From a bacterium (lineage in GTDB: Bacteria > Cyanobacteriota > Vampirovibrionia > Gastranaerophilales > JAILCC01): 64,000 nt of DNA. A model generated the notes under the pieces. The model had not been told where the DNA came from. It worked only from the letters and a program-made list of their open reading frames with translations, and made no database searches. The stretch covers positions 62,001 through 126,000 of the forward strand of contig JAILCC010000016.1 of the NCBI GenBank assembly GCA_024680555.1. Direction: 5' to 3'. This document shows, in pieces, positions 1 through 6,900 of this stretch; positions within the stretch are counted from its first letter, which is position 1; every line of letters starts with the position of its first letter. Made by a program: the position numbers and the translations under genes.

Positions 1-10
1 GAAAAATGGA

Positions 11-364
11 ATGCTTGCAAAAGTAGGTTGGCGAGATAACAACGCATTCCACCCCGAAAAACTCTCTTCCGCAGAAATATATGAAAATTTCTTCTTTAAA
101 GGAAAATGCGAAAGATTTAGAACCACATTATTTAACTACGACTTTATGCCCAAAATTACATCCAACGGACGCTTGGGCGAAGCTCTTGGCAGAACCAATA
201 ACCTATCCGCTAGTGGCTTTGACTCATTTGGAAGTTCTTCAAAATTCCTAAACAAACGAGTTTTGGGAACAATAGTGGGACTTGTCGCTTTGGGTACTTG
301 GGGGTATTATTTATTTAAGGATAACAAAAAGGCAGAATCACATCCATCAAGGTATATTGCCTAA
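11..364 (+). CDS. hypothetical protein with C-terminal membrane anchor, possibly cut by window start
   Basis: I do not recognise this protein. The frame stays open upstream of the ATG to the window edge, so the 117 residues shown may be only the C-terminal part. The sequence is polar up to about residue 80. One hydrophobic segment (about residues 84-102) follows, then a short basic tail, which suggests a tail-anchored membrane protein. It lies 20 bases upstream of the next hypothetical gene on the same strand, so the two may share a transcript. No enzymatic motif is visible. Confidence 0.5.
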   Translation: MLAKVGWRDNNAFHPEKLSSAEIYENFFFKGKCERFRTTLFNYDFMPKITSNGRLGEALGRTNNLSASGFDSFGSSSKFLNKRVLGTIVGLVALGTWGYYLFKDNKKAESHPSRYIA

Positions 365-384
365 CGCATACAGAGGGAAATAAA

Positions 385-1092
385 ATGTTAGTAAATTCAA
401 TTTCAGACGTAAACAGCAACTTTAGAGGTCAACGGGTACAGAAACAAAAAATTACGCCTGCACATATTGCTGCAGTAACATCAAATATTCATAGCAGTTA
501 CATTGAACAGTTAGAAGGCTTAGGACTGATGAATAAATCAATGCTGCAGAGGGTACGAAAGGCAGCAGCCGTTGAGAAGGCAAGGAGTACGGCAAAGAGC
601 GTTGATACCATAGCGGATATTCTGTTACATCCTCGTTACGAGATAGTACAGAGAGATAACGGCTATTACTATCAATACGAGAACCCTTACAACTTTAGGG
701 AAAAACTCGACGCATACGCTCCCGGCCCCCAAAAATATTCAACTCCCATATTTTCAAGAGAAAGAGAATATGCCCGAGCGCTTGAAAATATAGCCCAAAA
801 CGGCAACTATAGTGACTTCAGACGAGCAATTAAAATTACAAATACTGCACTTGCCGAAGGCATTTTTGACAAACATGAAAAAACGCTTGCAAAAATTAAC
901 CGAACGACGAAACTATCTTTCTGCACACCAAAAGTAGGAACATACGGGACCTTGGAAAGATTTAGCAGATATAATGCGGCTTTATTTGTAGATAATACAC
1001 TGCTACTGCCGTTAAAAAATAAGCTGTTCGTTCCCTTATTGAGCATGCTTGAAGAAAAACTTAAAACTGCCGGAAAAACAATTCGTATATAG
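385..1092 (+). CDS. hypothetical protein with N-terminal NxxFxG-type motif
   Basis: This is an unrecognised soluble protein of 235 residues. An AGGG-type ribosome site precedes the ATG. The N terminus carries NSNFRG at about residues 10-15, a short Asn/Phe/Gly element also seen near the start of several other small proteins in this window. The rest is basic and mostly helical by composition, with no signal peptide or membrane segment. Its stop codon abuts the stop of the convergent NAD synthetase gene, so the two coding regions touch without a gap. Confidence 0.55.
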   Translation: MLVNSISDVNSNFRGQRVQKQKITPAHIAAVTSNIHSSYIEQLEGLGLMNKSMLQRVRKAAAVEKARSTAKSVDTIADILLHPRYEIVQRDNGYYYQYENPYNFREKLDAYAPGPQKYSTPIFSREREYARALENIAQNGNYSDFRRAIKITNTALAEGIFDKHEKTLAKINRTTKLSFCTPKVGTYGTLERFSRYNAALFVDNTLLLPLKNKLFVPLLSMLEEKLKTAGKTIRI

Positions 1093-2697
1093 CTATACTA
1101 TAGGGTGGTAATACTCGGACTGGTTAATCGTGGAGAATTCCGTGATTATTCCGGGCGGCATTAAGTGCCATTTGAATACTGCTTTTTCGTGTTTATTATA
1201 AAACTTTTTAAGCCATTCTTCTTTTTGAGAAAGCGAAATATTGTGGTTTGTTTCGTAGAAAAACTTCTGCGCCATAAGTTCATCATAACCATAGCCAAAT
1301 TTTTCTATATAGAAAACCGCTTCATCCAAAAAAGGATACGGCATATTATCTTCTTCCGCCGTAACTGTTCGACCTTTTTCTTTATCAAATTTAAGCTCGG
1401 CACCCGGAGGCTTTTCCAAAACATTTTGAGGAATTGCGTTTTTTTCAGCCCTGTTTTTGTTCAAATAATCACCAAGAGCAAAGAGCTTTGTTTTAGTAAC
1501 ATCACTGATTGGAGCAAAGCCTCCCGACATATCGCCGTTAGTTGTGGCATATCCTATGTACCCTTCAGACTTGTCGCTTGTTGCAATAGGGAGCATTCCC
1601 CTATATTCGTTTGAAATACTCCATAAAAGCGTAGCTCTTGTTCTTGCTTGAATATTTTCAAAAGTCGTTGACGCATTATATTTATCAGCACAAACCTTTT
1701 CAAACACTTTATTTAATTCCGATTTAAAAACTTCCACCTCATTTGCAATAGGTGATTCGATATAAGTAATTCCGAGGTTATTTGCAAGTTCTTTAGCATC
1801 ATCTTTACTTCCTTGAGATGAAATTCTTGTCGGCATTGATATTCCGACAACATTATCTTTGCCGAGAGCATCAACCAAAAGCACAGCACATATTGTTGAA
1901 TCTAACCCGCCCGAAAGACCTAAAACTGCTTTAGTAAAACCGTTTTTAGAAAAATACCCTTTTATGCCGCAAATCAACTCCTTGTATAGTCTGTCCAAAT
2001 CATTTTCATAATTCATATCAAAACTTTCCGAAACTTTGCAGTGTGCACCCGCAGGAATCGGTTCTATCCTGCCACCGAAATTGTCAGTAATCAAATAATC
2101 TTCTTCAAAGCTCTTAGCCCTTGCCGTAAGATTACCATTTTTATCATAAATTCTGGATGCACCGTCATATACTCTATTGTCGGAATATCCCACTGAATTT
2201 ACATATATGTAATTTATGGCATTGTTTTTTGCCGCAGACGAAATAAATTCATCTTTTAAAAATTCCTTACCGCACCTTGACGATGAAGATGAAACATGAA
2301 TAATATTTGCATCCGTGGAAGAATTTAATGCATCGTATTCTCCCGAAATAACTTTATAGGTTTCGCCGGCAATCACAACTTCATCAGCAGAAAGAATTGT
2401 CTGGTTATTAATTATCATAATTTTGCTCAAATAATCTTCGCCAACAACTCCCAATATTACGGTAATACCTTTTGCAGCCTGTTTTATCTCCTCTATTGCA
2501 TTTGATTGAATATTAAAAAGGCAATTATGCCTTTTAAAAATATCTCCGCAAGGAGTACTCGTCAATGAGTATTGAGGAAATATAATCGCATCAGCGTTAT
2601 CGTTTTTTGCCTCATCAATAAGAGTAATGATTTTCTCTTTATTGGCTTCTAATCTGCCAATCGTAGAATCAATTTGCGCTAAAATAATCTTTGCCAT
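1093..2697 (-). CDS. nadE: NAD+ synthetase with degenerate glutaminase domain
   Basis: Makes NAD+ from deamido-NAD+ (nicotinic acid adenine dinucleotide), ATP and an amide nitrogen source; cytoplasmic, last step of NAD synthesis. The C-terminal half has the ATP P-loop SGGLDS (residues 262-267) and a well-preserved synthetase domain. The N-terminal half still folds recognisably as the nitrilase/glutaminase domain. However, the usual catalytic Glu of FPELSL is Gln (FPQYSL, Q42), and about 50 residues that normally hold the catalytic Lys (LPNYGVFDE region) and Cys (ICEDxW region) are absent. By inference the enzyme uses free ammonia rather than glutamine. GAGGTGAG precedes the start. The gene is divergent from the Nif3-like gene across a 123-base gap. 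Confidence 0.92.
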   Translation of the reverse strand: MAKIILAQIDSTIGRLEANKEKIITLIDEAKNDNADAIIFPQYSLTSTPCGDIFKRHNCLFNIQSNAIEEIKQAAKGITVILGVVGEDYLSKIMIINNQTILSADEVVIAGETYKVISGEYDALNSSTDANIIHVSSSSSRCGKEFLKDEFISSAAKNNAINYIYVNSVGYSDNRVYDGASRIYDKNGNLTARAKSFEEDYLITDNFGGRIEPIPAGAHCKVSESFDMNYENDLDRLYKELICGIKGYFSKNGFTKAVLGLSGGLDSTICAVLLVDALGKDNVVGISMPTRISSQGSKDDAKELANNLGITYIESPIANEVEVFKSELNKVFEKVCADKYNASTTFENIQARTRATLLWSISNEYRGMLPIATSDKSEGYIGYATTNGDMSGGFAPISDVTKTKLFALGDYLNKNRAEKNAIPQNVLEKPPGAELKFDKEKGRTVTAEEDNMPYPFLDEAVFYIEKFGYGYDELMAQKFFYETNHNISLSQKEEWLKKFYNKHEKAVFKWHLMPPGIITEFSTINQSEYYHPIV

Positions 2698-2750
2698 ATC
2701 TCACCTCTGTCTCTTGATACAATATTTTATAACAAAAAGAAAGTTTGTGC

Positions 2751-2769
2751 ACAACAATGATATTGTTGT
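2751..2769. promoter_or_regulatory. palindrome in the nadE / Nif3-like divergent gap
   Basis: ACAACAAT-gat-ATTGTTGT is an 8-bp inverted repeat with a 3-base centre in the middle of the gap between two divergent genes. A minus-strand -10-like TATAAAAT lies to its left, toward nadE. The position suits an operator acting on one or both genes. No regulator is identified. Confidence 0.35.
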
Positions 2770-2820
2770 TAAAAACAAGATAAAATAGTATCATTATAGA
2801 GTAAGTAAACAGGGGTTGAT

Positions 2821-3564
2821 ATGGTAAACGTAAACAAAATTATTTCAATACTAGAAGCTTTCGCTCCGTCAGAACTAGCGGAACAGTGGGACAATTCCGG
2901 ATGGCAGATAAATCTCGGCACAAATGAAGCTGTAAACGTTATGTTGTGTCTGTCTGTCACCCAAAATGTTATTGAGCAGGCAATAAAGCAAAAATGCAAT
3001 CTTATTATTGCGCATCATCCGTTGTTTTTTAATGAATTTAAAACCATATCGGCAGATAATGTTTCACAAAAAATATTGGTAGAAGCCGTTAAACATGAAA
3101 TTCAAATTTACAGTGCTCATACCAACCTTGATAAGGCAAAAGGCGGAGTAAATGATGTACTGATAAAATCATTGGGTGTAAAAAATGTAAAAGTCGTAAA
3201 TGATTATGTAAGAACTGGTTCCTACCCCAAGGGAATAAGCCTCGATGATTTTATTTTGAAATTAAAATTGTCATTAAATACACAAAATATAAGGCTTATT
3301 AACCCCAATAATATACAAACAATAAAAACCGTCGGAGTATGCTCTGGTAGCGGTAGTGAATTTATAAATACTGCTGATGTTGACGTTTTTGTTACAGGAG
3401 ATATAAAATACCACTCCGCAATAGAAGTTAGAAACAAGGTTGTTATTGATGCAGGACACTTTGAAACAGAAAGAATTGTCCTGCCCATCATAAAGAATCT
3501 GATTGAAAAAGAAGCCCCTAATGCAATTATTGCAAGAGAAAATTCACCATTTATTACTGCATAA
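2821..3564 (+). CDS. Nif3-like dinuclear metal center protein (DUF34 / YbgI family)
   Basis: Member of the widespread Nif3/DUF34 family: hexameric toroidal proteins with a dinuclear metal site and still uncertain function, often labelled GTP cyclohydrolase I type 2. Family marks include the early LAEQWDNSGWQ segment, the metal-binding HHP (H65-H66), SAHTNLD (H100, D104) and the C-terminal DAGHFETE. At 247 residues it is the short form, without the inserted PII-like domain of longer members. AGGGG precedes the ATG. Its 3' end overlaps the convergent C_GCxxG gene by 11 bases. Confidence 0.9.
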   Translation: MVNVNKIISILEAFAPSELAEQWDNSGWQINLGTNEAVNVMLCLSVTQNVIEQAIKQKCNLIIAHHPLFFNEFKTISADNVSQKILVEAVKHEIQIYSAHTNLDKAKGGVNDVLIKSLGVKNVKVVNDYVRTGSYPKGISLDDFILKLKLSLNTQNIRLINPNNIQTIKTVGVCSGSGSEFINTADVDVFVTGDIKYHSAIEVRNKVVIDAGHFETERIVLPIIKNLIEKEAPNAIIARENSPFITA

Positions 3565-3985
3565 TTTCAGTAGCAGTTTCTTCTTTCAATAACCTCTCAA
3601 AAATATCGCACGCATCTGCTATACATCCTGCACAAGGACGAAGAACTTTGCCTGTTTTTAGTCCTTTTAATTCTGAACAGATAACAGAGCCATTCTTCTC
3701 TTTAAATTGATTTATAAGTTCTTTTGCAAGTTTATAAGTAGCTGATTTTGTAAGGTTTTCAGTGCTGCCGCTTGAATTTTTCAGCCCCAAAAGCATCAAC
3801 AACCCTGACAGAGCGCCACATGTATATTCCATTGAACCCATACCTGCGCCAAAAGCCTCTGCCATCCGAAAAGCTGTTTTTTTATCAACACCGAATAAAT
3901 CGCAATAATTACAAACCACAGCTTGTGCACAATTCATACCCGAATTATGTAAATTGTCAGCATTTTCAACTCTCGATTTTTCCAT
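3554..3985 (-). CDS. C_GCxxG_C_C family protein
   Basis: Small redox- or metal-type protein of the C_GCxxG_C_C family, function unknown. The 143-residue product keeps the family cysteines: GMNCAQAV, then CNYC, FGAGMG...TCGALSG and a C-terminal CAGC...DAC. The start was placed at MEKSRVEN because AAGGAG lies eight bases upstream; an upstream in-frame ATG would add 12 residues without a ribosome site. Such proteins often sit near electron-transfer or metal-handling genes. Here the neighbours are a Nif3-like protein (convergent, overlapping) and ppdK (divergent). Confidence 0.88.
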   Translation of the reverse strand: MEKSRVENADNLHNSGMNCAQAVVCNYCDLFGVDKKTAFRMAEAFGAGMGSMEYTCGALSGLLMLLGLKNSSGSTENLTKSATYKLAKELINQFKEKNGSVICSELKGLKTGKVLRPCAGCIADACDIFERLLKEETATEIMQ

Positions 3986-4052
3986 AATAAACACTCCTTT
4001 TATAAAATTATAACATATCAAGCAAAAAATAATTCTTAATGCACAAAATCCC

Positions 4053-4081
4053 TTGTCCTTACTTTATGTTCATGATATAAA
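4053..4081 (+). promoter_or_regulatory. predicted sigma70-type promoter of ppdK
   Basis: TTGTCC (4053-4058) and TATAAA (4076-4081) are separated by 17 bases, good matches to -35 and -10. Transcription would begin near 4088, giving a short leader that contains AAAGGAG before the ATG at 4111. Confidence 0.5.
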
Positions 4082-4110
4082 TATGGGCGTAGATTAAAGG
4101 AGATTTAATT

Positions 4111-6780
4111 ATGACAGAAAAAAGAGTTTGGCTTTTCAAAGAAGGAAATGCCGATATGCGTGCTCTCCTTGGCGGAAAAGGTGCTAACCTTGCAGAAATG
4201 ACTAACCTTGGTCTTCCTGTTCCTCCGGGACTCACAATCACAACAGAAACTTGTATGGATTACATCAACAATGGCAACAGAATGCCTGCCGGTTTGATGG
4301 ATGAAGTAAAAGAAGCTTTAAAGACAGTTGAAGCTCAAGCAGGTAAAAAATTCGGTGACACAACAAACCCGTTGTTGGTTTCGGTTCGTTCCGGTGCAAG
4401 AGTTTCTATGCCGGGTATGATGGAAACTATTCTTAACCTTGGCTTAAATGACGAAACTGTTGAAGCAATGGTTAAGTTAACCAACAATCCTCGTTTCTGC
4501 TATGACTCATACAGAAGATTTTTAACAATGTTCGGTTCTGTAGCTTGGGAAATGGACAGACAAAAATACTTCGAATCAGAAGTTGAAAAAGTTAAAGCAA
4601 GAGAAGGTGTTACGGAAGACACACAAATCTCTGCTGAAGGTTGGAAATCTTTAATTCCTGTTTACAAACAAAAAATCAAAGAAGTTACAGGCAAAGAATT
4701 TCCTCAAGATCCGTTTGTTCAATTACAAGAAGCTATTGAAGCAGTATTCCGTTCTTGGAATATTCCCCGTGCTGTTGCATACAGAAACATGAACAAAATT
4801 GACCACAACTTTGGTACCGCAGTAAACGTTCAAACAATGGTATTTGGCAACATGGGTAACGACTGCGCTACAGGCGTTTCATTCACAAGAAACCCTGCAA
4901 CCGGCGAAAACAAATTCTACGGCGAATACCTCGTTAACGCACAAGGCGAAGACGTTGTTGCAGGTATCAGAACTCCAAAACAAATTTCCGAACTTGAAAC
5001 AGATATGCCAGATATCTACGAACAATATGTAAATATCGCAAAACAACTCGAAAGAGGCTATCACGACGTTCAAGATATGGAATTTACGGTTGAAAGAGGC
5101 AAACTCTGGATTCTTCAAACAAGAAACGGTAAAAGAACAGCAAAAGCTGCTATCAAAATTGCTGTTGACATGTATAACGAAGGTATTATCACAAAAGAAG
5201 AAGCTATTATGCAAGTTGACCCGTATTCAGTTTACCAAGTACTTCTTCCTTGCTTCAATCCGGACAAAGTTAAACACTCACACAAAGTTTCTAAGGGCGT
5301 AAACGCATCCCCGGGTGCAGCAGTAGGTAAAATCGTATTTGATACCGAAGAAGCAGCACAAAGAGGCGAAGCAGGCGAAAAAGTTATTCTTGTAAGAATT
5401 GAAACCTGCCCTGATGATATTCACGGTATGGCAGTTTCTCAAGGTGTTCTTACACTTAGAGGCGGTGCTACATCTCACGCAGCAGTTGTTGCAAAAGGTA
5501 TGGGCAAACCCTGCGTTTCAGGTTGTGAAGATTTGAAAATCGACCTCGCTAACGAAACAATTACTTGCGCTGACGGTACCGTATTCCACAAAAATGATAT
5601 TATTTCATTGGATGGCGGAACAGGTGAAGTTATGGAAGGCGCTATTGAACTCGTTGAAGCAGGTATAGATGCTGACTTTGAAACATTCTTCAATTGGGTA
5701 AATGAAATTAAAGAACTTAAAGTTGAAGCTAACGCAGATACTCCTAAAGATATTGAAAATGCCATCAAATTTGGCGCAGAAGGTGTTGGTCTTTGCAGAA
5801 CGGAACACATGTTTATGGATCCGGACAGACTTCCTTGGGTTCAAAAAATGATTATTGCAGGAACAACCGAAGCAAGAAAAGAAGCTCTTTCTCACTTGTT
5901 ACCAATGCAATATTCAGACTTCTACGCAATGTTCAAAGCATTAGGCGACAAACCGTTAACAGTACGTTTGTTAGATCCGCCGCTTCATGAATTCTTGCCT
6001 TCCAAGATAGAATTAGTTGAAAAAGTTGCAACTAAAAAAGCTCTCGGACAAGATTATGCAGAAGATGAAAAAATGCTCGAAATCGTTGAAAACTTGTCTG
6101 AATCCAACCCGATGATGGGCTTGAGAGGTTGCAGACTCGGTTTGACATATCCCGAAATCAACGAAATGCAAGTCAGAGCAATTTTTGAAGCATGCTGCGA
6201 TTTGGCAAAAGAAGGACACAAAATTCAACCTTGGATTATGATTCCTTTAATCGGTCATATTAACGAATTAAAAACAGCAAAAGCTACTTTATTAGCCGTT
6301 GCAGAACAAGTAATGAATGAAAAAGGTATCAGAATTGATTATAAATTCGGTACTATGATTGAAATTCCTCGTGCTGCTCTTACGGCAAAAGAAATTGCGA
6401 CAGAAGCTGAGTTCTTCTCTTACGGTACAAACGACCTTACACAAATGACATTCGGTTATTCAAGAGATGATGCTGAAGGCAAATTCTTAAAGAATTATGT
6501 AGACCAAAAAATTCTTCCTTGGAATCCGTTCGTAACACTTGACTTCAACGGTGTTGGAAGATTGATTGAAATGTCAATTGATGAAGGTAGAGAAGTTAAT
6601 TCTCAACTCGTTGGCGGTATTTGCGGCGAACACGGCGGAGATCCCGATTCTGTAAAATATGCACACAAAATCGGTTTGAACTATGTATCTTGTTCTCCGT
6701 ACAGAGTTCCGCAAGCAAGACTGGCTGCAGCACAAGCTGCTATTCTTTACAAAAAAGAATGCTGCTGCTGTTGCGGTTAA
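4111..6780 (+). CDS. ppdK: pyruvate, phosphate dikinase with pentacysteine C-terminus
   Basis: Interconverts pyruvate + ATP + Pi and phosphoenolpyruvate + AMP + PPi; in anaerobes it works in glycolysis or gluconeogenesis. The N-terminal ATP-grasp domain starts with GGKGANLAEMTNLGLPVPPG and has MPGMMETILNLG. The central phospho-histidine domain has GGATSHAAVVAKGMGKPCV. The C-terminal TIM barrel has GLCRTEHMF and the catalytic Cys in GGICGEHGGDP. Length (889 aa) fits bacterial PPDK. Odd feature: the protein ends KKECCCCCG, five consecutive cysteines (884-888) not expected in the family. An AAAGGAG site precedes the ATG and a strong terminator follows. Fits with NifJ in the window, which uses pyruvate. 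Confidence 0.97.
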   Translation: MTEKRVWLFKEGNADMRALLGGKGANLAEMTNLGLPVPPGLTITTETCMDYINNGNRMPAGLMDEVKEALKTVEAQAGKKFGDTTNPLLVSVRSGARVSMPGMMETILNLGLNDETVEAMVKLTNNPRFCYDSYRRFLTMFGSVAWEMDRQKYFESEVEKVKAREGVTEDTQISAEGWKSLIPVYKQKIKEVTGKEFPQDPFVQLQEAIEAVFRSWNIPRAVAYRNMNKIDHNFGTAVNVQTMVFGNMGNDCATGVSFTRNPATGENKFYGEYLVNAQGEDVVAGIRTPKQISELETDMPDIYEQYVNIAKQLERGYHDVQDMEFTVERGKLWILQTRNGKRTAKAAIKIAVDMYNEGIITKEEAIMQVDPYSVYQVLLPCFNPDKVKHSHKVSKGVNASPGAAVGKIVFDTEEAAQRGEAGEKVILVRIETCPDDIHGMAVSQGVLTLRGGATSHAAVVAKGMGKPCVSGCEDLKIDLANETITCADGTVFHKNDIISLDGGTGEVMEGAIELVEAGIDADFETFFNWVNEIKELKVEANADTPKDIENAIKFGAEGVGLCRTEHMFMDPDRLPWVQKMIIAGTTEARKEALSHLLPMQYSDFYAMFKALGDKPLTVRLLDPPLHEFLPSKIELVEKVATKKALGQDYAEDEKMLEIVENLSESNPMMGLRGCRLGLTYPEINEMQVRAIFEACCDLAKEGHKIQPWIMIPLIGHINELKTAKATLLAVAEQVMNEKGIRIDYKFGTMIEIPRAALTAKEIATEAEFFSYGTNDLTQMTFGYSRDDAEGKFLKNYVDQKILPWNPFVTLDFNGVGRLIEMSIDEGREVNSQLVGGICGEHGGDPDSVKYAHKIGLNYVSCSPYRVPQARLAAAQAAILYKKECCCCCG

Positions 6781-6800
6781 TCAAATATAAACAAATATTT

Positions 6801-6830
6801 AAAGCAGGGTTAACAGCCCTGCTTTTTCTT
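6801..6830 (+). terminator. rho-independent terminator after ppdK
   Basis: A 9-bp stem (AAAGCAGGG / CCCTGCTTT) with a 7-base loop is followed by a T-rich run, 20 bases after the ppdK stop. Confidence 0.9.
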
Positions 6831-6900
6831 TCTTAATAATATTCACATTTTTACATGTAAATGTTAAAATATATTCAGTGAGAGAGTATGAGTCACAAAA

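Noticed and set aside
6742..6780. PPDK pentacysteine tail as a frameshift artefact
   Set aside because: The frame stays open with sensible residues to the end and the terminator lies at the expected distance; no alternative frame gives a better family C terminus by eye.
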